DNA from: DYQY01 sp964643725
Lineage (GTDB): Bacteria > Margulisbacteria > Riflemargulisbacteria > GWF2-35-9 > DYQY01
Assembly (NCBI GenBank): GCA_964643725.1
Contig: CAZXTL010000007.1
Location: 1-64,000, forward strand
Length of the DNA stretch: 64,000 nucleotides
Direction of reading: 5' to 3'
The translations under genes and the position numbers were made by a program. Each line of letters starts with the position of its first letter. The first letter of the stretch is position 1. Below, in pieces: positions 23,615 through 31,742 of this stretch. The notes below the pieces were generated by a model that saw nothing but the letters and a program-made list of their open reading frames with translations, had not been told where the DNA came from and made no database searches.

Positions 23615-23725
23615 ATGGGAAACATAATACTTATTGAAAATATTCAGTCCAAGATATTTATGATACGAGGTAAAAAAAAATATATGCATGACTTATTATC
23701 TTTTATGAGTAAAATAATAATATGA
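23615..23725 (+). pseudogene. truncated ORF6N duplicate (36 codons)
   Basis: The reading frame MGNIILIENIQSKIFMIRG matches the first 19 residues of the preceding ORF6N gene (MENIIPIVNIQSKIYVIRG), and the nucleotide similarity extends over about 60 bp. It then diverges into a Lys/Ile-rich tail and stops in a four-base overlap with the next start (ATGA). This looks like a relic of a tandem duplication whose end carries the -10 box of the following gene. Confidence 0.75.
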
Positions 23726-24009
23726 CAACAACCTATATTCCTTTTAGAGATGAATTAGCGCTACCTGCAGGACACTTTAATAAATTAATTTCTATACCTA
23801 GAAAACTAGCAACTATTGAAGAAGCTTTAAGTTGGGAAAGAGGATATTCAACGCAATCTCAAAAACTAACTGTCACTCATAAATTAGGAGAATATAAAAT
23901 TGGATATTTAAAACCTGGCAAAGAATTTGATGTTCTTACGCTAAGACATAAAGAAGGTCGTTTTAGTAACAATCAAAACGACATGAGACCTTATTATATT
24001 AAAAAATGA
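23722..24009 (+). pseudogene. 5' fragment of a frameshifted gene, candidate restriction endonuclease
   Basis: A 95-residue reading frame I do not recognise: YIPFRDELALPAGHFNK, then ATIEEALSWERGY and EYKIGYLKPGKEF. It ends at 24009 just after an A6 tract (24001-24006). Removing one A joins it in frame, through residues NDNIVDV, to the next frame, giving about 262 residues. It is the left part of a gene convergent with a cytosine methyltransferase, so a restriction enzyme is the obvious guess, without motif support. TAAAAT lies 6 nt before the ATG. Confidence 0.55.
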
Positions 24010-24022
24010 CAATATAGTTGAT

Positions 24023-24508
24023 GTGACACAATCCTTTACTGGAGTATTTGAAGAGCTACAGTCACTTGGGAGACAAGATGCTTTTGCCTTGGAATTATTA
24101 GCTTGTCTATTATTTAGAGCTGCTTTTATGTTAGATCATTATTACGATGATGAATTAAATGTATGGCGTTATTTCCCAGCTGAAAATATTATTAATTCAA
24201 TAGAAAGTAAAACAAAGAAAATTCATGGAATGCCTTTATCTGTTTATTTAAGATATCTTGATGCTATCGCACTAAATGAAGATGTAAAGTACTCAACATT
24301 AGGGTATGACATCACTAAAGGAACGGGTAGGCAAAACAATCTACTTACATGCGTTAATATAATTGGTGTATTTTTAAATAAAGTTTCCATAGCAAAATTT
24401 GCTGGAAACTTTGCCCGTCCACCTGTTGGAATAGCTGCAATTTCTACGAAAATGGCAAAAGAAATTTTTCCATTACTAAATACAGAATTACCATTACCAT
24501 TGTTTTAA
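24023..24508 (+). pseudogene. 3' fragment of the same frameshifted gene
   Basis: A 161-residue reading frame, opening at a GTG (24023) but open further upstream to about 24002. It is soluble and mostly helical: ALELLACLLFRAAFMLDHYYDDE, described as an alpha-helical core, then MPLSVYLRYLDAIALNED and NNLLTCVNIIGVFLNK. No catalytic motif is evident. No ribosome binding site precedes the GTG, which argues for a split gene rather than two genes. It ends 5 bp before the convergent methyltransferase stop. Confidence 0.55.
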
Positions 24509-24513
24509 AAAAA

Positions 24514-25851
24514 TTATTTGTTATTAATTCTCTTACTTAGTTCGCGAGCCACATCATTAATAACTCCAACTACTAGAGCATTTCCCATAAAAAATGCTCT
24601 TTTTGTGTCAGTTGCTTCTTTGGTATGATTTTCGGGGAACATATTCAAAGCTTCAAGTTCAATAGGGGTAAGTCTTCTTGGTCTTCCCTTAACTTCTACA
24701 ACATGTTTGAATCGAGAAGGAGCTTTTCCTCCTTCTGAAGTAATAATTGTTCTTGCTGGACGATCTAGTGGGTCTGGGAATGGCAAAGGTCCTTCTGTAT
24801 AGATAAACTCAAACCCATTGCTATTTTTTCTTGGTTCGTTTTTGGAACCTTTTAAATATGCCCATGATTTCTTGTATTTACTGTCCATTGGTCTACCTAT
24901 ATTATTTTCTTTAAAGGTTTTATATTCTTCATTTAAAGCGATTTCTTCTTTTGACAGGTAATATTGTTCAGGTACTTCTTCCTTTTGCAGGATATCTTTT
25001 AGTACTGTTCGTTTTCCATTGTAGTCAGCTTTGATATCTACTGTTAAATAATTTCTATTAATCATTACGCCAGAGGTTTTAAATGGACTTAATGAACCAG
25101 TTTCCTTATTGAATTTATCAGAAATATCAGCGAATTCACCTACAATTGAACCGTTTACTGGAATAGTTTTTTCTTTGAATTTTGCAGGAAATGATTTCGC
25201 AAAAATTCCATCTGTTTGCATCCAGTCGAGCATTTCTAATTTATTCGGATATAGGGAAGAACTTTTGTGATAGCCAATAATAAATATTCGTCTTCGTTTC
25301 TGAGGCATGCCATAGTCAGCAGCGTTAATAACGCGCCATTCTACAGCGTAACCTAAGTCTGATAGTGATGCGAGCATAAGGGCAAAATCACGGCCTCTCT
25401 GACCAGCAGGTGACTTTAGTAATCGATCAACGTTTTCAAGAAAGATGTATTTTGGCTTTGTTTTATCTTGATTAGTTTTTTCAGAAAGAATACGATGAAT
25501 CTGCCACCAAAGAACACCTTTTTTGCCAACTAGTCCACAGGCTTGGCTTAATGTCCTAGCTACTGAGTAATCTTGGCAAGGGAACCCGCCAACAAGAAGG
25601 TCAAAGTCTGGTATATCATCAACATTAACAGTAGCAATGTTTTCATTTGAATGTTCTGTTTTAGGAAATCGAAGTTTGTAAATTTCAGAAGCGTGTTGGG
25701 TCTTGGTTGCTGGTTCCCATTGATTGCTCCACACTAAATTGTATTCATCTTTATACTGTTTTTTATTGCCTACTAGACCGAGATGGAATCCACCAACACC
25801 TGCAAAAAGTTCAGCAACGCGGATTGGTAATTTAGTATTATTTTTAGTCAT
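24514..25851 (-). CDS. DNA (cytosine-5-)-methyltransferase
   Basis: A 445-residue C5-cytosine methyltransferase that methylates a specific DNA site using SAM. Motif I AELFAGVGGFHLGL is at about 13-26, motif IV GGFPCQDYS with the catalytic Cys near 95, motif VI FLENVDRLL near 147, motif VIII QKRRRIFIIG near 185, the target-recognition region from about 200 to 370, motif IX RLTPIELEALNMFP near 395 and motif X FFMGNALVVGVI near 420. Target unknown. The convergent, frameshifted neighbour may be its restriction partner. The start has no Shine-Dalgarno sequence. Confidence 0.93.
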   Translation of the reverse strand: MTKNNTKLPIRVAELFAGVGGFHLGLVGNKKQYKDEYNLVWSNQWEPATKTQHASEIYKLRFPKTEHSNENIATVNVDDIPDFDLLVGGFPCQDYSVARTLSQACGLVGKKGVLWWQIHRILSEKTNQDKTKPKYIFLENVDRLLKSPAGQRGRDFALMLASLSDLGYAVEWRVINAADYGMPQKRRRIFIIGYHKSSSLYPNKLEMLDWMQTDGIFAKSFPAKFKEKTIPVNGSIVGEFADISDKFNKETGSLSPFKTSGVMINRNYLTVDIKADYNGKRTVLKDILQKEEVPEQYYLSKEEIALNEEYKTFKENNIGRPMDSKYKKSWAYLKGSKNEPRKNSNGFEFIYTEGPLPFPDPLDRPARTIITSEGGKAPSRFKHVVEVKGRPRRLTPIELEALNMFPENHTKEATDTKRAFFMGNALVVGVINDVARELSKRINNK

Positions 25852-25857
25852 ATTAGG

Positions 25858-25886
25858 AGTATATCATGAGGATAAATTTTGATCAA
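25858..25886 (-). promoter_or_regulatory. methyltransferase promoter, leaderless type
   Basis: On the minus strand, TTGATC (25881-25886), a 17-bp spacer and TATACT (25858-25863), then CCTAAT (6 nt) and the ATG at 25851. The start of transcription would be at the start codon. Confidence 0.7.
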
Positions 25887-26040
25887 CGAGTTGTTTTTAG
25901 TTATTAATGACCTATATTATTAACTCTTTATAAAGATGTTATGGGACTGAGCAAGTCTACGTATACATCTATAATTTCTTTCCTTAATAAAATATTTAAT
26001 TTATCTTATACTAAATATATTGAGATGAATTACTGCCAAA

Positions 26041-26402
26041 ATCAAAAAAAATATTGATAAGGTGTGGGGGGAGTAATGAATTAAGTGGCAGGTTCCAAAT
26101 TATAAGTCAAATTGGTTCTCCTACCACCTTATGATTAGTTTGCCTTTTATCCCTATGACTCTTTAAACCAAACATAAAACATAGTTTCCGTAACAGATTA
26201 AAGTTCGGACTATGCTAATTTTTTTCTCAACCCTAAAGAATCCTATTATCAGATTACCATGTCCCTTAGTGACTTATACTAAGTGGTTACATGGGTCGTC
26301 CAACGGGAAGGCAGAGATCGGTGCATTATGGATTTAATTAAAAATTCCATATATCTCACCTCCTTTCGGATTGATGGACTAATTGTAACATGACCATCAA
26401 AT
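26041..26402 (-). ncRNA. candidate structured RNA of about 360 nt
   Basis: No conserved protein-coding gene is seen in 25852-26455. On the minus strand a TATAAT (26408-26413) predicts a start near 26401, exactly at a 7-bp hairpin TTGATGG/CCATCAA (26371-26400). A strong Shine-Dalgarno and 23-codon ORF follow. Then come hairpins CCATGT...CTTAGT / ACTAAG...ACATGG, CATAGTCCG / CGG..ACTATG, and a compound stem with ATAAGGTG / CACCTTAT enclosing GTGGTAGG / CCTGCCAC. T8 at 26044-26052 follows the last stem, as in an intrinsic terminator. I could not match it to tmRNA, RNase P, SRP, 6S, T-box or known riboswitch consensus sequences. Could be an independent RNA or a decayed leader. Confidence 0.5.
26279..26350 (-). 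CDS. micro-ORF (23 aa) inside the candidate RNA
   Basis: ATG at 26350, 23 codons, stop TAG at 26279; the peptide begins MEFLIKSIMHRSLPSRW. The Shine-Dalgarno AAAGGAGGTGAG is a near-perfect match to the 16S 3' end, with AGGAGG 8 nt before the ATG, stronger than that of any real gene in the window. The end of the ORF overlaps the CCATGT/CTTAGT stem, so ribosome movement would affect RNA folding. It may be a leader peptide. Expression is inferred only. Confidence 0.45.
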   Translation of the reverse strand: MEFLIKSIMHRSLPSRWTTHVTT

Positions 26403-26410
26403 GCTATATT
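26383..26410 (+). promoter_or_regulatory. candidate aim24 promoter
   Basis: TTGTAA (26383-26388), 16 bp and TATATT (26405-26410) face aim24, with a leader of about 40 nt and a TAGGAG site. It overlaps the -10 region of the oppositely directed RNA, so the two promoters share DNA. Confidence 0.5.
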
Positions 26411-26455
26411 ATATAATTAGAAAAAATCAATAAATCAGATAATTTAGGAGAAAAA

Positions 26456-27247
26456 ATGAAATGCCATGAAGTAGACTACAAAATAATCGGTGATGACTTA
26501 CAGTTCGTCGAAATAGAACTAGACCCAAATGAAACAATTATCGCCGAAGCAGGCGCTATGATGTACATGGATAACGATATCCAATTCGAAGCAAAAATGG
26601 GTGATGGTTCAAACCCAGTTGCAGGCTTTTGGGACAAAGCACTTCAAGCTGGCAAACGTCTAATTAGTGGTGAATCCTTATTCATTACTCATTTCACTAA
26701 TCATGGTAAGGGCAAACAGAGAGTTGCTTTTAGCTCAGCAATCCCTGGCAAAATCGTTGCCATAGACATGGGCAAGAATAACAAAGACATTATCTGCCAG
26801 AAAGATAGTTTCTTATGCGCTGCACTTGGTAGCAAGCTAGACATAGCCTTCCAACAACGTCTTGGAGTAGGGTTCTTTGGTGGTGAAGGTTTTATCCTTC
26901 AAAGAATCAGTGGCGATGGAATGCTCTTTATTAACGCTGGTGGCGCTATTATTGAAAAAGAACTTAATGGAGAAACTATTAAAGTAGATACAGGCTGTAT
27001 TATTGGCTTCGAAGAAGGTATAAACTACGATATCCAATCAGCAGGTGGTCTCAAATCCATGGTTTTTGGTGGCGAAGGCATCTTCCTTGCAACCTTGTCA
27101 GGCAAAGGTAAAATATGGCTACAATCACTACCATTCTCCAGACTTGCCGACAATATCCTAGCGCACGCACCACGTGCCATGGGTTCCAATCAAGGTGAAG
27201 GCTCCTTACTCGGTGGCTTCTCCAACATCTTCGAAAAACGATTTTAA
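26456..27247 (+). CDS. AIM24/TIGR00266 family protein
   Basis: A 263-residue all-beta protein of the AIM24 (DUF124, TIGR00266) family: ETIIAEAGAMMYMDNDIQFE, FFGGEGFILQRISGDGMLFI, and AGGLKSMVFGGEGIFLATLS. Function unknown in bacteria; it is not an enzyme by known motifs. A TAGGAG site 6-8 nt upstream supports the ATG. The gene has its own promoter and is followed by a repeat-filled gap. Confidence 0.9.
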   Translation: MKCHEVDYKIIGDDLQFVEIELDPNETIIAEAGAMMYMDNDIQFEAKMGDGSNPVAGFWDKALQAGKRLISGESLFITHFTNHGKGKQRVAFSSAIPGKIVAIDMGKNNKDIICQKDSFLCAALGSKLDIAFQQRLGVGFFGGEGFILQRISGDGMLFINAGGAIIEKELNGETIKVDTGCIIGFEEGINYDIQSAGGLKSMVFGGEGIFLATLSGKGKIWLQSLPFSRLADNILAHAPRAMGSNQGEGSLLGGFSNIFEKRF

Positions 27248-27249
27248 AA

Positions 27250-27390
27250 TTAAATCCAAATGACAAAACCCAAAATCCAAACAAATCTATTAATGCTAAA
27301 TCAGTTAATAACCAATAGACATATTTTATATTTGGATTTGATTTATTTAAGGATTTATTTGACATTTGTCATTTGAGTTTTGGGTTTTTC
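27250..27390. repeat. intergenic inverted repeat, TGACAAATCC family
   Basis: The left arm AAATCCAAATGACAAAACCC... (27250-27285) and the right arm ...GGATTTATTTGACATTTGTCATTTG (27351-27376, given in part) are complementary in blocks and closely resemble the arms at 3898-4090. A separate small hairpin, GTTAGT-GCA-ACTAAC, lies at 27401-27415. The 278-bp gap has no coding potential beyond this. Confidence 0.7.
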
Positions 27391-27525
27391 ATAAGCCATA
27401 GTTAGTGCAACTAACAAAAAATACCTTTTTAAAAATAACCTACCCGTTAGGGCGTAAGGGTGATTGCAAATCCCCCCAATTCATCAGATAATGATATAAC
27501 TAAAACATATAAGTGGAGGAATTAA

Positions 27526-28080
27526 ATGCAAATAATTGTTTCAGGACATAATATATCAATGACAAGCGCTTTACAGGACTATTCACAGAAGAAAATAGGC
27601 AAATTAGATACTTTCTTTCATGAAGCCTTAGAAAAAGGTAAAGTTGAATTAGAACACCACTCAAACAAGTCACCAGAAAAACAAAATGAAGCAAAAGTTA
27701 GTGTACATGTTCATGGTGCAATTCTTGCTGCCAAAGAAGAACACGCTGATATGTATGCCGCTATCGACCTTATTTTCGAAAAACTAGAAAAACAACTTAA
27801 AAAATACAAAAACAAAATGAAAGACAGAAGAAGAGAAAAGACTTCTGTAGCAATTAATGACATTATCCTAGAAACAGAAAACCCTACAGATGAAGATCGC
27901 GCCAATCCTATTGTTTATAAAGTAACAGCTCCACTTAAGCCAATGTTTGAAGAAGAAGCTGTACTTCAGTTGCAATTAGGCAACATGGAATTTCTTACTT
28001 TCTTAAATGCAGAAACTGAAAGAATGAATGTTATTTATAGAAGAAACGACGGAGATTTTGGTCTGATTCAACCTGTATAG
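27526..28080 (+). CDS. hpf: long-form ribosome hibernation promoting factor
   Basis: A 184-residue long HPF. The N-terminal S30AE domain (1-~100; GHNISMTSALQDYSQKKIGK) binds the 30S decoding centre, and the C-terminal dimerisation domain (about 125-180; NPIVYKVTAPLKPMFEEEAV, GNMEFLTFLN) joins two ribosomes into an inactive 100S particle. GGAGG is 6-7 nt before the ATG. It precedes secA by 21 nt, an arrangement found in many bacteria. Confidence 0.94.
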   Translation: MQIIVSGHNISMTSALQDYSQKKIGKLDTFFHEALEKGKVELEHHSNKSPEKQNEAKVSVHVHGAILAAKEEHADMYAAIDLIFEKLEKQLKKYKNKMKDRRREKTSVAINDIILETENPTDEDRANPIVYKVTAPLKPMFEEEAVLQLQLGNMEFLTFLNAETERMNVIYRRNDGDFGLIQPV

Positions 28081-28101
28081 ATTTGGTTTAAAGGAATATT
28101 A

Positions 28102-30633
28102 ATGTTAAAACTTTTAACAAATTTAATTTTTGGTCGCACGCTTACTGATGAACTAAAAAAATACGAAAAAACCGTAAAAATCATTAATGAGTTGGAACCT
28201 AGATTCCAAGCAATGTCCGATGAAGAACTTAAGTGTCAAACAGACATATTTATATCAAGATTAAATAAAGGTGAATCGCTTGAAGATATCCTTCCAGAAG
28301 CTTTTGCAACAGTAAGAGAAACCTCAATCAGAACTCTTAAAATGCGCCATTTTGACGTCCAGTTAATCGGCGGATTAACACTACATGAAGGCAAGATTTC
28401 AGAAATGAAAACGGGAGAAGGTAAAACACTTGTTTCCACGCTTCCGGCTTATCTTAACGCTCTTACTAAAAAGGGAGTTTTTGTTGTAACAGTTAACGAT
28501 TATCTTGCAAAAAGAGATAGTGAATGGATGGGTGAAATTCATAAGTTCCTGGGACTTTCTGTTGGTCTTATCCAATCAGGGATGCCGCTAGAAGCAAAAA
28601 AAATTGCTTATGAAGCTGATATTGTTTATGGTACTAATAATGAGTTTGGCTTTGACTACCTAAGAGACAATATGACAACAGAGCTTTCACATTGCGTACA
28701 AAGGAATTTAAATTACGCAATTATCGACGAAGTTGATAGTATTTTAATAGATGAAGCTAGAACTCCACTTATTATTTCAGGTATGGTTGAAGAAGATACT
28801 GAAAAATATAAGAAATCTGCCCAGATAGCTAGGAAATTAAAAATAGATGAACATTTTACAGTAGAAGAAAAACATAAAAACATTATTCTTAACGAAGAAG
28901 GTATCGCTGAAACAGAAAAACTTTTACATATTGAATATCTATATGACATCGAGCATATGGATCAAGCCCACATGTTGATTCAATCTCTTAAAGCTCTTCA
29001 TCTTTTTAAACGAGATGTTGATTATGTTATCCAAAACGGTGAAATAATAATAGTAGATGAATTCACTGGTAGACTTATGCAAGGCAGAAGATATAGTGAT
29101 GGCCTTCATCAAGCAATTGAAGCAGTTGAAGGACTTACCATCCAACAAGAAAGTCAAACCTTAGCTTCAATAACTTTTCAGAACTATTTTCGTATGTTTG
29201 ACAAACTTTCAGGAATGACAGGTACAGCAATGACTGAGGCAGCTGAATTTGAAAAGATATATGGACTTGAAACCTTAGAAATACCAACTAATAAACCACT
29301 AATAAGAAAAGACGCACCAGATGCAGTATATAAATCCAAAAATGGTAAATACAACGCAGCAGTTAAGGAAATTATTGAGCATCATAATAATAATCGCCCA
29401 GTTCTAGTAGGTACTATTTCCATCTCTACATCAGAGCTAATTAGTGGTCTACTTAAGAAAAAGGGTATTAAACATAGCGTTCTAAACGCAAAATTTCATG
29501 AACAAGAAGCAGAGATTATCGCAAACGCTGGACAGCCAGGTGTTGTAACAATTGCAACGAATATGGCAGGAAGAGGTACAGATATTGTGCTTGGAGAAGG
29601 AGTAATCGAAAAGGGTGGACTAGTTGTTTTCGGAACAGAAAGACACGAAAGCAGAAGAATAGATAACCAACTTAGAGGACGATGCGGACGACAAGGCGAC
29701 CCTGGTATGACTAAGTTCTTTGTTTGTATGGAAGATGACCTTATGCGTTTATTTGGTTCAGATAAAATAATTGGAATAATGGAAAGCCTCGGTTTTGATG
29801 ACGAAACAGCAATTGAGCACAATATGATTTCTAAATCCATAGAACGAGCTCAAAAGAAGGTAGAACTTTACCACTTCAATATCAGAAAACAACTTCTTGA
29901 ATACGATGATGTTATGAATAAGCAAAGAGAAATTATTTACAAGCAAAGACGACTTATTTTAGAGCAAGAAGGACTTATTAATAAATGTTTTGAAATTATT
30001 GAGTATCATATTAAGCAATTAGTTACAGACTTTTTCCCAGACAAAGCGAGTGTCAAAGATGTAAATTGGGAAGAATTAAACAAAGAGCTTTCTGTTTTAC
30101 TTCCATTCACTTTTATAAACATTGAACAAAGAAACCAGGAAGAAACAATTTCAAACCTTCTTAGACAAAACAAAACTTACTTTAATAATTTTATTGAGCA
30201 AATAAATATAGATGATCTCTTATCGATAATGAAAATTATTTACCTACATTCTATGGATACTAGATGGATAGAACATCTAAAGAATATGGATTTCCTCAGA
30301 GAAGGGATAGGACTTAGGGCTTATGCTCAAAAAGACCCTCTTTTGGAGTATAAAAAGGAAGGTTATCAGATGTTCCAGCTACTTATGGACAGCGTTGAAC
30401 GAGAAGTAATAACAAATCTTTTTAAAGTTAAAATTATTTCCGAAGAAGACATGGAACGACTCATGGAAGAAGAACAAAACAGAATCAAAATCACTTCTTA
30501 TGATAGAGATACTAATAATAAGGTAAAAGTTAGCCAAACTAAAGTAAATAAAGATAATAAACCAGGAAGAAATGATGCTTGTCCATGTGGTTCTGGAAAA
30601 AAGTATAAGGTTTGTTGTGGAAAACAAACTTAA
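28102..30633 (+). CDS. secA: preprotein translocase ATPase SecA
   Basis: An 843-residue SecA that drives proteins through SecYEG. Walker A MKTGEGKTL is near residue 102, the DEAD-like IDEVDSILIDEA near 210, and the helicase motif QLRGRCGRQGDPG near 530. The C-terminal zinc site CPCGSGKKYKVCC is complete. The linker before it is Lys/Asn-rich. AAGGA lies 6 nt upstream. Signal-peptide proteins at 4-10.7 kb would be its substrates. Confidence 0.97.
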   Translation: MLKLLTNLIFGRTLTDELKKYEKTVKIINELEPRFQAMSDEELKCQTDIFISRLNKGESLEDILPEAFATVRETSIRTLKMRHFDVQLIGGLTLHEGKISEMKTGEGKTLVSTLPAYLNALTKKGVFVVTVNDYLAKRDSEWMGEIHKFLGLSVGLIQSGMPLEAKKIAYEADIVYGTNNEFGFDYLRDNMTTELSHCVQRNLNYAIIDEVDSILIDEARTPLIISGMVEEDTEKYKKSAQIARKLKIDEHFTVEEKHKNIILNEEGIAETEKLLHIEYLYDIEHMDQAHMLIQSLKALHLFKRDVDYVIQNGEIIIVDEFTGRLMQGRRYSDGLHQAIEAVEGLTIQQESQTLASITFQNYFRMFDKLSGMTGTAMTEAAEFEKIYGLETLEIPTNKPLIRKDAPDAVYKSKNGKYNAAVKEIIEHHNNNRPVLVGTISISTSELISGLLKKKGIKHSVLNAKFHEQEAEIIANAGQPGVVTIATNMAGRGTDIVLGEGVIEKGGLVVFGTERHESRRIDNQLRGRCGRQGDPGMTKFFVCMEDDLMRLFGSDKIIGIMESLGFDDETAIEHNMISKSIERAQKKVELYHFNIRKQLLEYDDVMNKQREIIYKQRRLILEQEGLINKCFEIIEYHIKQLVTDFFPDKASVKDVNWEELNKELSVLLPFTFINIEQRNQEETISNLLRQNKTYFNNFIEQINIDDLLSIMKIIYLHSMDTRWIEHLKNMDFLREGIGLRAYAQKDPLLEYKKEGYQMFQLLMDSVEREVITNLFKVKIISEEDMERLMEEEQNRIKITSYDRDTNNKVKVSQTKVNKDNKPGRNDACPCGSGKKYKVCCGKQT

Positions 30634-30635
30634 TC

Positions 30636-31721
30636 ATGTTAGAAGATTATAAATCCAGGATTGAAGAATTTAAAAACAAATCCGACTTACTTGAAGGTTA
30701 TCTTCAAATAAAAATACTTCTCAATGACAAAGCCTTACTAGAAAGACAACTTCAAGAAAAAGACATCTGGAACGACCATGATAAAGCAGGAAAGCTCTCT
30801 AAAGAAATCAAAATTATTGATAATAAACTAAAAGAATTCTCAGATTTCAAAGAAAGCATTATCTATATTCAAGATTTACTAGAACTTGGAGATACTTCCC
30901 TAGAAGCTGAAATAAAATCATTTTTAGCCGAGATAAGTACTAAATATAAGAAATTAGAGCTTAAGACTCTTTTAAATGAACCTTATGATCAAAACGATGT
31001 AATCCTTACTATTAACGCTGGAGTAGGTGGTACTGATGCTCAGGATTGGGCAGAGATGCTTTTAAGGATGTATAAAAGATGGATAGAAAACAAAAAGTTT
31101 AATTATGAAATAATCGACATTTCTGAGGGAGATGAAGCAGGAATAAAGAGCGTAACCTTAACAATAGAAGGGGAATACGCTTATGGATTACTTAAATCTG
31201 AACATGGCATACATCGGTTAGTTAGACTATCTCCCTTTAATGCTAATAGTAAAAGACAAACATCATTTGCTTCTGTTGATATACTTCCTCAATTAGACCT
31301 TTCTTCTGAAATTAACCTCAGGCCAGAAGATATTCGAGTAGACACTTACCGCTCAAGCGGGGCAGGTGGTCAACATATCAATAAAACTGATTCAGCAGTA
31401 AGAATAACTCATCTGAAAACAGGAATAGTTGTCCAATGTCAAAGTGGAAGATCTCAATTACAAAATAAAGAGAAGGCAATGCAAGTATTAGTCGCGAGAA
31501 TAGAAAAACATAACCAAAAGATTCAAGAAGAGGAAAAGAAGAATATTGCAGATACCAATAAAGAAATAAGTTGGGGTAACCAAATTCGCTCTTATGTTTT
31601 TCATCCATACACTATGGTAAAAGACTTAAGAACGAACCATGAAACAGGAAATGTTGGATCAGTAATGGATGGAGAATTAGACGCCTTCATTGAGGCTTAT
31701 TTACATTTCAGAAAAGACTAG
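30636..31721 (+). CDS. prfB: peptide chain release factor 2, without frameshift site
   Basis: RF2 of 361 residues, starting at the ATG 30636, 2 nt after the secA stop (the eight open codons upstream lie inside secA). It releases peptides at UAA and UGA. The codon-recognition tripeptide SPF is in RLVRLSPFNAN, and the catalytic GGQ in SSGAGGQHINKTDSAV. The programmed +1 frameshift found near codon 25 in most prfB genes is absent: the region SDLLEGYLQIK reads straight through with no in-frame UGA. Confidence 0.95.
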   Translation: MLEDYKSRIEEFKNKSDLLEGYLQIKILLNDKALLERQLQEKDIWNDHDKAGKLSKEIKIIDNKLKEFSDFKESIIYIQDLLELGDTSLEAEIKSFLAEISTKYKKLELKTLLNEPYDQNDVILTINAGVGGTDAQDWAEMLLRMYKRWIENKKFNYEIIDISEGDEAGIKSVTLTIEGEYAYGLLKSEHGIHRLVRLSPFNANSKRQTSFASVDILPQLDLSSEINLRPEDIRVDTYRSSGAGGQHINKTDSAVRITHLKTGIVVQCQSGRSQLQNKEKAMQVLVARIEKHNQKIQEEEKKNIADTNKEISWGNQIRSYVFHPYTMVKDLRTNHETGNVGSVMDGELDAFIEAYLHFRKD

Positions 31722-31742
31722 TTAAGATAGGACATATTAAAA

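Noticed and set aside
26040..26075. yybP-ykoY-type motif GGGGAGTA on the plus strand
   Set aside because: Only the short GGGGAGTA matches; the second conserved loop is absent and the fold favours the minus strand.
26041..26402. tmRNA, RNase P RNA, SRP RNA, 6S RNA or T-box at the candidate RNA
   Set aside because: None of the hallmark sequences (tRNA-like CCA end, GAGGAAAGTCC, GGAAGGxAGCAGCC, 6S closing stem, GGTGGxACCGCG) is present on either strand.
30612..30635. Extended RF2 start inside secA
   Set aside because: The eight extra codons lie in the secA end and RF2 alignments begin at the later Met.
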